The notes under the pieces are model-generated. The model had not been told where the DNA came from and did not search any database. It was given only the letters and a program-made list of their open reading frames with translations. From positions 620,001-684,000 of the forward strand of contig JANEZZ010000983.1 in NCBI GenBank assembly GCA_026122225.1: 64,000 nucleotides of DNA. The letters are read 5' to 3'. This document shows positions 40,651-53,499 of this stretch, in pieces. Source of the stretch: Heloderma charlesbogerti. Its lineage: Eukaryota; Chordata; Lepidosauria; Squamata; Helodermatidae. Each line of letters starts with the position of its first letter. Within the stretch, counting starts at the first letter, position 1. The position numbers and the translations under genes are program-made.

Positions 40651-43600
40651 AATAGTAAAGCTTCCAAAATACTCTGCCCTTTGTTCAGCTGTTTGGTTGT
40701 TTCACAGCTTGCATAAAGAACAAAGTGGGTTCAAGTGAATAAGAGCCCTTAATTAGAAACCCAGAAAGGCATACTAACTATATCTATAATTGTAGCTATA
40801 TTATTTATAGTACAGGAACATGAACCTCGTTAGCATCTCTTCAGTCCTCACAATATCACTGTGATGCAAGAAGTTCAAGTATAAGCCCCCCCCCCATGGG
40901 TCTCACATCCATTATTAATCTACTATCCAGTTGTTTTCCTTGGATCTCTATGAAATAGCATTTCGGTCTTCTTCCATTTATTTATTTATTTTTCATTTCT
41001 ATACCACCCAATAGCCGAAGCTCTCTGGGCGGTTCACATTAGAATCTATGCTTAATCAACACATTTTTGTAGTTTGGGGTCATTAAGCTAGCATTATATC
41101 ACAAAGACACTCATGTTTCTTTTTTTTTAAGTGGATTTAGTAAACCCAGGGCAAGATGACAATCAGGTGGCAAGTTAAGTTGGCTCTAGCAAAATGTGGA
41201 AGAAACATAGCCATCTGCCATTTTACCATGCTCATGGTAACTTCCCAATTGATGCAGTATCCCAGGGCAATGTACTGCTTATCGTTTCCTGTTAATCTGC
41301 CAAGCAGGAAAAACAATATGAGAATTCAGCAGAGAGACAAGAGAGTATGAATATGTGCATCGTCCAGTCCCCAGGGTTGCAAAAATACTGGATTTCACCA
41401 GCACGTGTTCCTGAAAAAGGGTTGGCATATCTTTCTCTAACCAGCAGCTCTTGAACTTAACAATGTAAAGAAACTGAAACACTGTGTCCCTTGTCATGCA
41501 CGATGAAGCTGCAGATGAGAGGATTGTTACTCCAGCAGAACATTGTGTGGCAAAAAAGGTGCAGGGTTCTTGAAGGACACAACCACTCCAGTTGATGGAT
41601 GAGCATTCCTGTTTTCAGATACTAAGGTGACATTGTAGATGCTTTCAGATGTCTTTTGCCATGTTTAATAGGTGCCAAGGATGGTTGCCAGGGGTAGGGG
41701 ACAGGAGGACTGTAACTGAGAAGCTCAGCCATGATGGCTTGTATATGTGTATTTTGTTGGCATCACTCAAGCATCTTGTCTAATATGTCTTTTATTCTGG
41801 GAAAGCCTGCATGGGTAAGAGATTCATGGAATCTAAGAGCAAAGGGTCCCTAATAGTAATGTTAGTTACTTAACTTTATTGTATTTGATATGTCCATAGC
41901 TTATGTGCCCTCGGCTGTAATTTAATCAATGGAAGTTGCCCTCATATAAGCACATAAATAATGGGAACTCTGGATAAATGCATTTCCTTTCCTGATCTCT
42001 AAGTCATGAGGACCCATGAGTTAACCCACAAATTAGCCCATCTAAAGCCTTGTTGGGAAAATGCTCTGAGGCATCCTCACCTCAAGGTAAATCAGGAGGT
42101 TAAAGCACCACCAAGGTATCCTTTGTCATCTTTTTTGTTCTGGGAACCTCTACCCACGAAAGTCTAGCTTTGTACAGCCTAATTAGACAGCCCAAATTTG
42201 ATCAAAAAGACAGGAATCTCTGGACAGAGCCAAGCTATTGAATCCCTTTATTAAAACACCACCCTGGGTATGCCCCAAATAGTTGTCTCCTTTGTATGTC
42301 CAACCTGAACTCTATAACTGCCCTTGGGCCTAGTCTTCTTGTGGAAGATTTCTTAGAGAATACTTGGGACTGAATACACTCAGATTCTTTGCTCTGTTGA
42401 CTCTATGATCCTCCTGGGGTTTATCTGGCATGCTGCCCATTCCCTGTGAACCACTCATAGCACTCTCTCTCCCTCTCTTTCTGGGGCTTAACTCTCATTT
42501 CCAGGATGGAGCTTTCCTCCTTGCTTGTACTACCTTCCTAACTTGTATATCAGATGGAGCTGTAGTCCTGTGATGTACCCATTGCTGCATTTAGATAGTG
42601 TTCATTTCTGTGCTGCTACCCAATCACACTGGAAGTTAGGATAACTGTCTGACCCACCCAAGACTCCTCCTTACTGCATATGTGACTGCAATATTGCATT
42701 TACATATACTTTTTGTGTCACTCAGGGCCCTAGAGACCAATGCCTTGTAGTGAGAATAAGCAGCATGATTATTAAGGTTTGTTGGCGTTAAGCTTAGTGG
42801 CTTACTCCTCTTGTAGCCAGCCTAAGAGCTGAGGGCATTGTGTTAGGGTTTCCATGAGACCTCATGACAATCACAAGCAACACTCTGCAAGCTTCCTTCC
42901 CTTGCTTCCTTCCCTCAGAACCTTTGTCGCTCTCTGTGTTAGTTATTTCCCTTGGGTTAGTCAGGGACTACAGAACAGGCATTGCTCAAATAACAACTCA
43001 ATTTGCCATTGGTCCCTTATCATTGCCTATATCAGCCTTGGTCTTCTTGTGACTCTGTGGTCTTCATTCTCATGTAGGCAGAAATCTCAATTGGGCATCA
43101 AATGTGTATCCATAAGCCTGGACAGCCATTGCTCACAGTAGATTTCCAAGTAACTGTGACCATCCAAGAAGGGAATCCTTTCATGTTCCCTTTCCTCTGA
43201 AATAGGTAAATATATCCTCTCTAACTTCATTTCTCCTCATATTGCTCAGTCTATCCATTCTAGCCTTTGCATGGCCAATCCCCTTGCCACTAAAACTCAA
43301 GCTACCCCACTAAACATAGGTTTCCAAATGCTGCCTCACCATTTCCCTAGCACCCTCCCCACTTCCTTGTTTGGTGAACCATAACTCCCCGCCTCCATCT
43401 GATCTCATTCTATCACCATTGTTAGGAATCACAAGGAATTAGTCTGCTGAACCAGTGGTATACTAATGAATGCCTTCTTTCAGTAAACATTTATGTTACA
43501 ATTTATATGCTTTGATCTGAATATTTGTTTGCAATATTTCCATGTCAATCAAGTACCCGAGTATAGATGCACACTTGCACACTCATGTGAACGAGGACAG

Positions 43601-44100
43601 TGTCACAATATTAGCAGTGAACACAACACACAAGTGTAACACTTAGATGTTTAAAAGTACTAGTTGTAATTTTCTGCTCTGTACCTGCACAAATTCTTGT
43701 AATATGTTTCAGAAAATATGCTTTATGTAGCTTTCAGATGTTCAGAAATGCATTAGTTCAGAATGTTCAGAAATGCATTCAGAAATTACACTCCCCATCC
43801 ATGTAGGGTTTGCTGTTGGTGAAGGCCAGGTCATCCAGTGTCAGGCATAGTGGGTGGATTTCATCTCATTGCAACCTTGTTCCCAAGCACAGTTAATTTT
43901 TCCCCACAGGAGAGAAATTATGACAGTTCATTTACATGAGAAAATAAAGGGTTACATGTAACAATACCATTCAGGTGGGATTTAAATATGTTCCGTGTTC
44001 TTGCTGACCTGCACAGCTACAATCCAGTGCAGAGTTAGGACTGATTTCAGTGGGTTTAAGCATATCTTTGATGTACTGTAGCCAGTTAGGCTTTAAAGGC
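40651..44100. other. No gene seen; one L2 tail
   Basis: 40973-41040 is a minus-strand L2 3' tail (TTCCATTTATTTATTTATTT, ACCACCCAATAGCCGAAGCT). The rest, including the CT-rich 42300-43480 stretch, is unassigned. I considered an LTR there but could find no matching pair or typical ends. Confidence 0.45.
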
Positions 44101-44479
44101 TAATTAATTTATTGCACTGCACTGCACTGCAAGAAAGAAAGAAATTGAGAACATTCAGCATAATGAGCATCCAGTGTTTTGGGGCTCATTCAAAGATAGA
44201 GGACCAGATGGAGGGTACCCTCTGCACCTCCCAAGAAAGATGGAACTGTCTTCTTCCATGGGTATCTGGCCCAGCATCAGCACCCACCGCCTCTGGGCAG
44301 CTTCTGAGGCCCTGGTAGGGCCCACAGGCTTTGACGCCTGCCTGATCCTCCAGGCTTGGTAGCTGGGTCTTAACATTTCCCATAATGCTCTTGACCCAGG
44401 GCACTGTGGGAAATTTAAAATGGCAGCATGGCACCCTAGCCACTGCTACCAGGGGAGGGCCCCCAGTAAAGGGTACTTT
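44101..44479. other. Upstream flank of the CpG island
   Basis: Contains four GCACT repeats (44114-44131), a GAAAGAAAGAAA run and a possible hairpin TTTCCCATAATGC...GCACTGTGGGAAA (44377-44413). No gene seen. Confidence 0.35.
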
Positions 44480-44979
44480 CCTTGAGGCCTCTTCCAACGT
44501 ACCCCTATCCCTCATGGACACTCTGCTCCGTCCGCACGCAGTCTGTTGTCGTTGCTTCTGTCTGTCTCCCTCTCTGCGTTCCCTCGCCATCTCCTGGCTT
44601 GAGCGCCCCTCCCGGAAACCCGTGGCTGCCTATTAGCATTCCTCTTGCGCGCCGCTCCGTCCGCGCCGAGGCTTGCCGCGAGACCTGCCCTGCACTCTCC
44701 CCCCCCCCCCGCTTGCAAAGCCGAGCCGGCGCTGTGCGCGCGCTCTCCAGCCGCTGTTTGTCTCCCGCTTGGGGGGCGCATTCCCACCCCGACAGAAAAC
44801 CCAGGCACAAGCTTGCGCGCGCACACGCCGAGGCACGGCGGCAGCGTTTTCTTGCTGCAGCAGGAGACCGAGAGGCGAGCTGCCACGGGAGAGAGTTGGG
44901 ATGAGCCCGGCTGGCGAAGGGAGCCCCGCACCCTCCGCCGTCGGCACGCCGCTCCGGGTCAGGAACCGCCTCCTCTCAG

Positions 44980-45012
<33 letters not shown>

Positions 45013-45115
45013 CTGCTTGCGGCCGGCAGCCTGTGGTGCACAGCGGCTAGAGGAAGCGGCTGAGGCGGGTCCTTCCCTGCCTCCTACCGGCGGGTGCAGG
45101 TAAAGGGGGAAGAAA
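44480..45115 (+). promoter_or_regulatory. CpG island, probable promoter of a host gene
   Basis: By far the most CpG-dense stretch: GCGCGCCGCTCCGTCCGCGC (44647-44666), GCGCTGTGCGCGCGCTCTCC (44730-44749), TTGCGCGCGCACACGCCGAG (44813-44832), and a GCGGCGGCGGC tract at 44988-45012. Elsewhere in the window CpG is scarce and mostly confined to transposons. No TATA box is evident, as is common for CpG-island promoters. No repeat family explains it. Whether the transcript runs left or right is inferred from the donor site at 45099/45100. Confidence 0.75.
44645..45099 (+). other. Putative first exon (5' end unknown) ending at a splice donor
   Basis: Within the CpG island the sequence GGTGCAG|GTAAAGGGGG gives a good donor with exon end at 45099. 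One frame stays open from ATG 44645 right up to this donor (about 151 codons, Ala/Pro/Arg/Gly-rich). This may simply be GC-rich chance. In another frame an ATG at 44901 in a fair context (TTGGGATGAGC) opens 49 codons (starting MSPAGEGSPAPSAV, then a poly-Ala run) and stops at 45048, so it would be a uORF. A noncoding first exon is the safer reading. I cannot name the gene, and no downstream exon was found in the remaining 19 kb. Confidence 0.45.
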
Positions 45116-46059
45116 ACCCAGGCGGCTCTTTCGGGACCCGGGCGACGAGCAAACCGCAGTGGCTCCATCGTTTGAATGCCATGCTGCCGGCGGGTCTCTT
45201 AGAATGCTTACGGTTGCTCGTCTGTACGGAAATGCATTGCATATTGTATCCTCTTTGCAAACGTGCCCTGGACGAGGGTGTCGGGCTGTTTCTAAGACTT
45301 TGAATGGCATAAGGGGACCACATTTCTAAGCGCATTTGCTTAGGAACCCAGTGACACCTTCCGAGTACACATGTCTAGGATCGGGCTGTAAGAAAGCCGG
45401 ATCAAGATTATATATTATGCTAAAATAAGGCTATATGTCTGCCTGTGCTTGCATGCCTGAAGTACTAAAAGATCCCGATCATATGTGCATATTTAAAGTC
45501 CTTCTGTTTTCTTGCCTAACTGTTCACCAGAGATGCTGTTAAAAATGTCATCATTCCCACTCTGTGTACCATTGCCTCATACAACTAACTTCTCCCTCTT
45601 GTTTTTTAATCCATCCCACCACCTCCTCTTAGACTTGAAATGTCTTCATACCAGCAGCTGCAGCCTTCCCTCCCTTCTTTGATCTATGTTGCTGTTTGGC
45701 ATTCTGCAAAAACCTTAAAATAGCTCAGGTCTTTGAAGAGAAGTGGGTGGGTTTCGTTCTTGAGGCTGGTTTGTTCTTGAAGCTCTGTAGCATCCTCATG
45801 GTTGGAGGCTGTTAACTATTCTGCTATTTGACTCTTGTCTGCTGGGCTAGCTTGGAAAACTTTAATTTGTTGCCTTGCAGATGTCCACTTTATTCCACTC
45901 GTCGCCCTCTTTGCTGTTTCTCATGTTTCATCTGTGGTTTCATCATGCCATTTTCCCTATATGGATCCAACTTCTGAATGGGAAAAGATGTGCACATCAT
46001 CATGACTGTATGTGTCAATCTATATTGGGCTGTGTCACTCTCACGTATTATAAAATAGT

Positions 46060-46262
46060 AGGTAACAGGAGCCTAGGAAGCTGCCTTTCAGAGTCAGAGT
46101 ATTGGGCCACCTAGCCCAGTGTTATCTACACGGGACTGGCCATGGCTGTCAAGGATTTCAGGCAGGATTCTTTCCTAGCCCTATCTGGAGATACTGGGGA
46201 TTGAACCTGGGACCTTCTACATGCAAAGCATGTGTGCTACTACCGAGCTACAGCCCTGCCTC
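46060..46262 (-). mobile_element. tRNA-derived SINE
   Basis: Minus-strand copy of the SINE at 30590. Head at the right with box B-like GGTTCAATCCCC (complement of GGGGATTGAACC, 46196-46207) and AGCTCGGTAGTAGCACACAT. Left end AACAGGAGCCTAGGAAGCTG. Confidence 0.82.
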
Positions 46263-46797
46263 TATTGAGATGCCCCTGCATCAGAAATGACATGTGTTTG
46301 GCACATGCGATTCTGCACATGCCTTTTTCCTACACAGAAGTGATATTTATGTAGGAAAATCAACATGATCCCCTTACTCTGTGAAGGGGGAGGAGGTGTT
46401 AGATAGATGTGGCAAGGAAACATAAATGTGGTACAGCTGGAGAAACCAGGTAGAATAATTTCACCATGGATAATTTCACCCCAGCTTAGTTCAGTAGCAG
46501 GATTTCATTTCCAGACAAATAGAAGTGATAATAATCTTCTAGGTGTGTGTGCTGGTCACTTTGCCAGGAGTGGCAGGTGGCCAGGTGATGCCTTGCTGGT
46601 TTTGCTTTCTGTTGCTAGTCTCTACCTTGTGTTTGCATATCTGTGCACCAAATACATTTTCCTTCCATAGAACATGGTAGCCATATGCTACCATTTTAAA
46701 CTGTGCCTTGTTTATCCAGTTTCCCAGTAGCACTGTATTTTTCATGTTTCTTTTTTAAAGTCTGCTTCGTGGCAGTTTTGTTAAACCATCCTCTTTT

Positions 46798-46817
46798 GGT
46801 GGTGGTGGTGGTGGTGG
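46798..46817. repeat. (GGT)n microsatellite
   Basis: Six to seven GGT units. Confidence 0.9.
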
Positions 46818-47479
46818 GGATATTTCTAAAGTTTATTGGGTGTGGCAGGGGATTATTAGGGGAGTGAGAGCAAATGTGTTAAATGCAAAACAGTGAACCT
46901 TATTTATTGAAATTTGAAACAATGCATCATTACATAATGGAAGTGCATGTAACTAGATGGCAGCATTCAGTGGCCTTATAATGCTAGGATTCAGAATTAG
47001 GATAAATTTATCATGAAGGGAAAACTTGTTAAATCTTAATAGACTTGCAGATATTTAGAAATATTTACTAATTATGCCATTAAGATCAGTGTTATAGTGT
47101 TGTTTCCCCCCAGTATTCATTTTCATAAGCCTTAGGGAGTTATATTTAGTAATAACACAACATGCATAGTATTGGTTTAATACATTTGTTGTATATTGTT
47201 GTAATATATTTTAAAATATTTTATATGAAGCCCCTTCCTTTTATTTTGCAAATGGATGGTGCTTCCTAACCCAGGGTTCCCTGCCCCTTACAATCCTGGA
47301 AAATTCAATAAAAAATTAATTGGACATTACTTTTCCTGTGGATGTAATTTTTATAATCTTTCTAGTGTTTTCTCTTCTTTTACTATCTTTCAATGCATGT
47401 GAGAACCATATGCATTTATATCGTTCTCCTGCTATAGTTTTATGTGGTATTCTTGACTTGTTGTGAACAGCTGGTCCTA

Positions 47480-47745
47480 TGGATGTAAAAAGTACAATTC
47501 CAAGAGCAGGGCTCTTTCAGTAGTGGTACCTATCTGTGAAATGCCCTCCACAGAAAAGGAAGCAGATGTTCTGGTCTTTCAGAGGGTTGCGAAGGATATT
47601 CTTATTTTTAGGCAGATCTTTGGGGAGTGATCCTAGCATTTTGTTTGGATTCATGGTTGATTTTTAGCGTTCTGGTTGTTTTTATATTGATTTTAATTGT
47701 AATTATATGTTGGGCTGTTATTTGATATTATACTGATTTTTTTTT
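47480..47745 (+). mobile_element. L2-type LINE 3' untranslated region
   Basis: AGAGCAGGGCTCTTTCAGTA, GTGAAATGCCCTCCACAG, TTTAGGCAGATCTTTGGGG follow the order of 14468-14600. AT-rich end, no clean hairpin tail. Confidence 0.6.
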
Positions 47746-49738
47746 TTAAAAGAGAGACATGTCCTGAGAGCCAATGTGGTTATAGGGAAGCATATACATT
47801 CTAATAAAATCAATTATGAAGACCTGATCCCATAATATAATGGAAGTATTTAGCAATGAAGTTAGGTACATGGGTGAGAGGGTTTTTTGTGTGTTTCACC
47901 TTAATGCAAACTGTGGTGCATGTAGGATTGTAGCCATGAAGGTGATGCAGAGCCTGGCTTTCTCAGGAACATGACTGACACCTTCCCTGCATTTTCAGCA
48001 TTTTTTTAAAGGTAAAGTCTTTACCTGTCTCTTCAAACTATTGGAGACATAAGGAAAACTGTATAGGCAGCTTTCTCTCCAATTGCTCAGAAGTAAATCT
48101 GTTCCTTCCTGCCAGTATTTTGGCCAGTGAATGTAGAGGCACTGGGATAATTGCCAAGCACTTTGGATGCTTGCTTTTACACTTTATCAAAACCATTCAC
48201 TTAATTTTAAACATATTAGACTACTTAGTTTTTTGCTGTTTTACAGTGCCCCCTTGCAAGGTACACTTAGCTCTCCATCCCTGACTATGAGTTGCATGTG
48301 TTCCTTCTGTTATCAACTTTTTGTACTTGGTTTTGAGATTATGTAATAGAAATGCCAATTGACAACAAAAGGACCTTTCTGCTCTACAGCAGTAGAGAGC
48401 GTTAAAATATCTTACCAAATTAGGTCATTCTTTTCCGGTTTGCAAAGAAAGAGGTGAGCAGAATAATCTCAGTGTTGCTGCTAGGATAGATAAGGTACAG
48501 AGGATAAAATTCCATTTCACCCATCATTATTTCAACTTTGCCTGGTGATGTGAACCATGCATGTGATTATGATTCTGACTGTGTGAATCAGGATTCCAGA
48601 AATGACATGACAAAGGGCTAGAGGCAATCAATGTGCATGAGTGTTTGCAAAACACTTTAGAGGCCTAGCATGAAAACCTTCAGCGTTTTCCTATAATTGC
48701 TTACGTTCTATGCCAAAAACAAATATCAAAGGAGTTGCTAAAAAAATGATAGGATATTTCAGGATCTATAGCTACTGAGTTTTAAGCCTCTCTGGTAAAA
48801 GCCCCAAAAGAGATTTAATCAGTAGCAATATCTGTAGGAATTAGCAGACTCAGCAGGTTGCTGGGTGTATCTTCACCAAGAACTCCTAATTACTAGCAAG
48901 TGCCCCTGAGGAAAGGGACATCACTGTATGACTTCATATACTTCAAAAGAGCAGGCATGACAGGGCTATGAATAACAGTCATTTTGAAACAACCACTGGG
49001 CAGATGCAGTCAAATGATGGATTGTTTCATTGAACCCCCTGTGCAGATGGTCAGACTAGATTAAAATGTATGTATGCATGGGGGCAGAGGCAGATTCATG
49101 GCTCCACCCCTGATTTCGACACATTGGGTTGGATCAAGTCTTTGTCCTACTTAGACCAGAGCCATTGACATCAATTGGGCATAAGGCCCACTGACTTACA
49201 GTGGATCTGCTCTGACCAGTTCTAGATCCAACCCATTGACTGGAATTCCTGCATAGTCACCTCTGTTCATAAACCCCATATATGTAAGTTCTGAGCACAT
49301 GATCTGTGTCCTTTGTCCATGTTCGGGATCTACATACACCGGGATGTACATACATAGGCCCATGTAGAAGTTCTGATTAATGTGTAGTGGAGGGATTGGG
49401 GCCACTAGGGACAATCCCAGTCCTCCCCTCCCTGTGAATGTTTCTACCCAATTTGACCATCTGCACAGGCCTTTTTTATTGTTTGCATCTAATGTGTTCC
49501 CAAAATTTCTGCCTTTTCTTTAATGCCACAAAATCTGTCTGCCTGTATACAGAACTAATATTGGTGGTTGTTAAGTTTATGGGATTTAGTAGTTATGGGG
49601 AAAATGGACTATCAGAGAAAGGTAGCTCAGAAGCAAGCATCCTTTGATTACTTTTTGTGGTTTGGGCTGCATAATGTAAATGGAGGGAATGACCAGGCAC
49701 AAAGATAGTTAACTAAATGGAAGAAGACATTATTCTAG

Positions 49739-50563
49739 GGGGCCATCTACATGAGCCTTTTACTTCGGGGTGGGTGTGAGTCGAGATCCTTTTGATTAGA
49801 CGACACAGTCGTCACTTCGCAGCCATCCGTGGTTTTCTCCTGGAAAATGCGGATTTCCAACGAGGCATTTTGCTCCAGTGTTTTTGGTTTGCTGCAGGTT
49901 TCCCGCGGTTGCGAGCCATCAGTCCCTTTCCCACACTGACTACGCATTTTGTGATGGGTGTGTTGTAGGTGAGCGCAGTGCTTGTGTCGGTCTGTGACGC
50001 CCCTTTGTTCCCCCCATCCCTTTGCAGCTGCGCAGTTACAGAGGCACAGAGATGAGTTTTCATCTATTTAATCACGCTTTTGCACATTTTTGCAGCTTTG
50101 TATCTTTGCAATGGTTGCTTTTGGACTCAGTGCCCAAGGGCTGGGGGGGTCTCGGGGGAGGACCAACATCGCTCCAGCCACCATTTCGGAGTGATGGGTA
50201 GGCATGTACCGCTTACGCTTGTGAGTGTGAACCATCGCGAGAGTCTCAGGCTGGGGAACTGACAAAGAGATGGCGTGGAAATGAAGGAGCACAAAACACG
50301 CACTTTTTACCTAACGAGGGACAGAAAGACACAGCAGAGCCCCTAAAATACAAAACAGCCACTGAAGTGTTGCACCCCCATGCTCATGGGACTGCATAGA
50401 TGCACATTTAAGTATAATGGCAAAAAAAGGGCACTGTGAGTCTGTTAGGGAAGCCCTCAGTAAATCATGAGTGTATCGCAGGGGATGCTAGTTCAAAGCT
50501 GCATTGCTGCGCGGTTGCAACAGGGTGGGGGGGGGGTGAAAGTGGTGCCATGTAGATGGTGCC
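49739..50563. mobile_element. PIF/Harbinger-like non-autonomous transposon, copy B
   Basis: 825 bp, flanked by TAG on both sides (49736-49738, 50564-50566). Ends GGGGCCATCTACATG and, complemented, GGCACCATCTACATG. Same orientation and nearly same length as copy A (7281-8102), with long shared blocks (CCCATCCCTTTGCAGCTGCG, GGAAATGAAGGAGCACAAAA). The better-matching ends suggest a younger copy than A. Confidence 0.8.
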
Positions 50564-51240
50564 TAGGACAGGGGTGGGCAACTGCAGGAGGTCCATTTTT
50601 GCCCATGGGCTGCAGTCCATGGGACAATGTGCAGTCTGCGGAATGCCCCCCCAAGTTCTTTAAAAAGAAAAAAAATTGCTGGTTTGCCACTGAAATTCAA
50701 TAGCAAACCACTCTGTAGTGCTACAGAGCACTAGGAGGGTTAGATTTAACTTGTTTGCAAGCTAAATTTAACCCTTTTGGTTCTCTGTAGCAACTATGGG
50801 AACCATTTTTTGGAGAGAGAGAGAGATTTAGTGTCAATCCTGTTTTAGGAGAAGAGGTGTAATTACTTATCAAGCAAATAATAAAACTATCACAGGTTAG
50901 GACTATATAAGTCAAAACCAGTAGTGTGAATTTGGCTTGGAAAGCAGTAGGAAGCCACTTTAGGCTTTACATTCCTAGTGTGATTTACCCAGCAACCCAT
51001 CCTGTTAGGAAGTGGACTGCTACATTTAGCTAAAGCAGCAGTATCAAATTCAAATAGGCACAAGGGACCAGACTGATAATTTTGCAACCCTACATCCAAT
51101 TTTGATGGAGGAGATGGTCAGCAGCAGGACCAATGGCTAGCTTCTAAACGTACCCCATGTCAGCTAACCTTGAGCACTATTTTTTAGTAGAAAGGTGGGA
51201 TATAAATGTAATAAATAAATAAAACAATAAACCCCACTGC
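50564..51240. repeat. MITE fragment followed by L2 debris
   Basis: 50570-50650 begins CAGGGGTGGGCAACTGCAGG (hAT-type MITE end). 50890-51040 (TAAGTCAAAACCAGTAGTGT, GGCTTGGAAAGCAGTAGGAA) is minus-strand L2 debris. 51180-51230 is a plus-strand tail (GTAGAAAGGTGGGATATAAA, then AATAAATAAATAAAA). Confidence 0.5.
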
Positions 51241-52281
51241 ACCACATTTTCACATCTTGTCAGTTGATATCCCTTCACCAGTATTCCAGTTACTAGTTGT
51301 CTCCCCCTTCAAACCTTAGCATCTCATAATTCAAGATCTCTTCTCCCACTTCCTGCTGTTTAACCTCCAAAATTATTTCATGTGCCAAAGAAGCTGTCCC
51401 CAACCCAAATCCTGCTAGCCTAAATATCCCTGTTCTCTCATTCTTCTTTTCCAAAGATGCTCCTCTCCCATCCTGCACCTTCCCCTTGGCTACAAAGGCT
51501 ATCACACTGGAGATTACACAATTTCCACACTCCTTGACATGGGTGTTGCCAAGTGGAATAGAGAGGAGCGGCTGTGGCTATGGTATGCAGTAGTAGCAGT
51601 TGGTCAATCAGACTCACAGAATCCCTAATGACGTTGTGTTCTAGCCCTGGTTATGTTTTAATAATTTGTGCGGTGTGGTAGGGACAGTGTGGGCCACACT
51701 GGGAACCCCAAGGGGATTAATAAGGCCCCTTGACTTGATATTGGACAGCCCTGATCTAAAGCTTCCAAATGGACATAAAAGGCCACTTTGTATGTGGTAC
51801 ATTGTAGTTAGCTTTGATGTTACAGAGTAATGAATGAAGGTTGTTGGGTCTCAATCTGAAAAAAAGTATCCCAGCTGCCTTGTCAGATTGAATTGCTAAG
51901 AAGGTATGCCACCAATACTTCCAAGTTACAACCAGAACACCATTGACTTTCTGGGGAAGCTACAGTCTGTTGACAATCTTCCAGAAAACATCCTAGCTGC
52001 CATGGATGTGGAGGCCCTTTCGTCCACAAAGATGGACTATAGCCATCAAGAACATCTTCCCTAACGGTACTATAGCACATCTAGCCACCAAACTCTGTGA
52101 CAATGTACTTATCCACAGTTACTTCAGCTTCAGGGAGAACATGTATTTTCAGATCAATCGGGATAAAGGTTTCTTATCACACTGCATGTGTCAAATAAGC
52201 TGATGAACAGATTTTTTAATGGCCACTATTAATAATGTACTTTCTGATCTGATTTTCCTTTGACATCACCATTTACAACCC
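51241..52281. other. No gene seen
   Basis: Unassigned; no coding potential that I can defend. Confidence 0.4.
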
Positions 52282-52335
52282 TGTGTGTGTGTGTGTGTGT
52301 GTGTCTGTATATATATATGTGTGTGTGTATACATA

Positions 52336-52372
<37 letters not shown>
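52282..52372. repeat. (TG)n / (TA)n / (CA)n compound microsatellite
   Basis: TG run at 52282-52304, TATATATATA, TG again, then AC at 52338-52372. The TG and CA halves can pair with each other as a hairpin. Confidence 0.95.
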
Positions 52373-52374
<2 letters not shown>

Positions 52375-53499
52375 GTAACTTAGGACAATATTTCATGCTT
52401 CTGATGAAGTGCCCTGCAGTCTATGAAAGCTGAAATGAAAGGAATCTGAATTTCCTCAACAGCGTCTACCATGAACTTCCCCCCACCCCCTAATTCACTC
52501 AGTCCTCCGTTTCTTCAATTACTGCCCTGGTCCCCAGTCCGAGGTTGAATCCAAAACAAGGTAAGCATTATCATTTATATACAATGAGGAAATGTTGAAT
52601 AATTCATTGATGGAGAACCAAATTCAGTGCTGTGTTGTTAATATTTAATTATGTGGATTGGATAATAAAATCTAATCAAGAACAACAGAGTGGCTTGGAA
52701 AATGTGATGGATACTTCAGTGCATGAATCATCCACAGGAGATAATATATTCATTCACATTAAAAAGTCAGTAGCAGCAAATACACTTTTAATTAGCTGGG
52801 CAACTTCAAAGAATAATCACCATACTTTTAATCTCACTGTGAACAGGATGGGAGTTTAAAAAACAAACACTGACTATAATTGCAACTTTATATAAAGTCT
52901 ATCAATAATGCAATTCATTTAAAAAAGCAATTAATACCATAGTTTTAAATATCTTAGCACAGAGTTAAGATCTTTATGGAATGATTCTAATCTTGTAGGT
53001 TGATAAAAACCCTACTGAAGTTCCAAATTTATCTGCAGTAAAAGGTCCTTGTCATGTGGTTTGTGAGGAACAGGTTTGCAATCCTCCCTTTCTTGGCAGG
53101 GTTCATATGCTTTCAAAAGCTGAATGACTGGCAAGAATGAAACAGTTGAAGGTTTTCCCAGCATTAAAGATCGAGTCTGGGGTAAACCTGAACCTTTGAT
53201 CTTTCTGCTGGTAATGAACTGTTTAAGGGCACAGAGTTCTGCCAGGAAAAGGTGGTGGCCCTAGAGTTGGGGAAGGGCTGGATGAAAGTACGGTCCTCAA
53301 GGCCATGTTTCTAGACAGAGCAGTTGGCTGCCAGAAGGGTGAGATCTGATCATCTGAATAGGCTGGGCCTTTTCTGAGGATAGCAGTACTTGACCTGTTG
53401 AGGAAAGGCTGGTCTATATGGGAACAGTGGTAATATAAATCCTGGAATCCTATAGCTCTGTTTGCTGAGAGCAGCCTATCATGACATAGAGTCCGTGTT
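52373..53499. other. No gene seen; repeat-free AT-rich stretch
   Basis: 52570-53060 has no recognisable repeat and a 75-codon frame (52632-52859) without family resemblance. It could be constrained noncoding sequence; nothing in this window alone can show it. Confidence 0.35.

Larger units (their letters stand above)
45116..49738. other. Probable intron; no exon found
   Basis: Mostly AT-rich unassigned sequence holding a SINE (46060-46262), a (GGT)n run (46798-46817) and an L2 3' region (47480-47745). No convincing exon on either strand. Confidence 0.4.

Noticed and set aside
42030..43480. Possible LTR or retroviral remnant in the CT-rich stretch
   Set aside because: No matching pair of long repeats, no TG...CA boundaries with a duplication, no primer-binding site and no gag/pol-like translation were found.
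12454..52372. Short-period arrays ((CTAT)n, (CA)n, (AT)n, (TG)n) as CRISPR-like arrays
   Set aside because: They are plain microsatellites without spacers, in a vertebrate genome.
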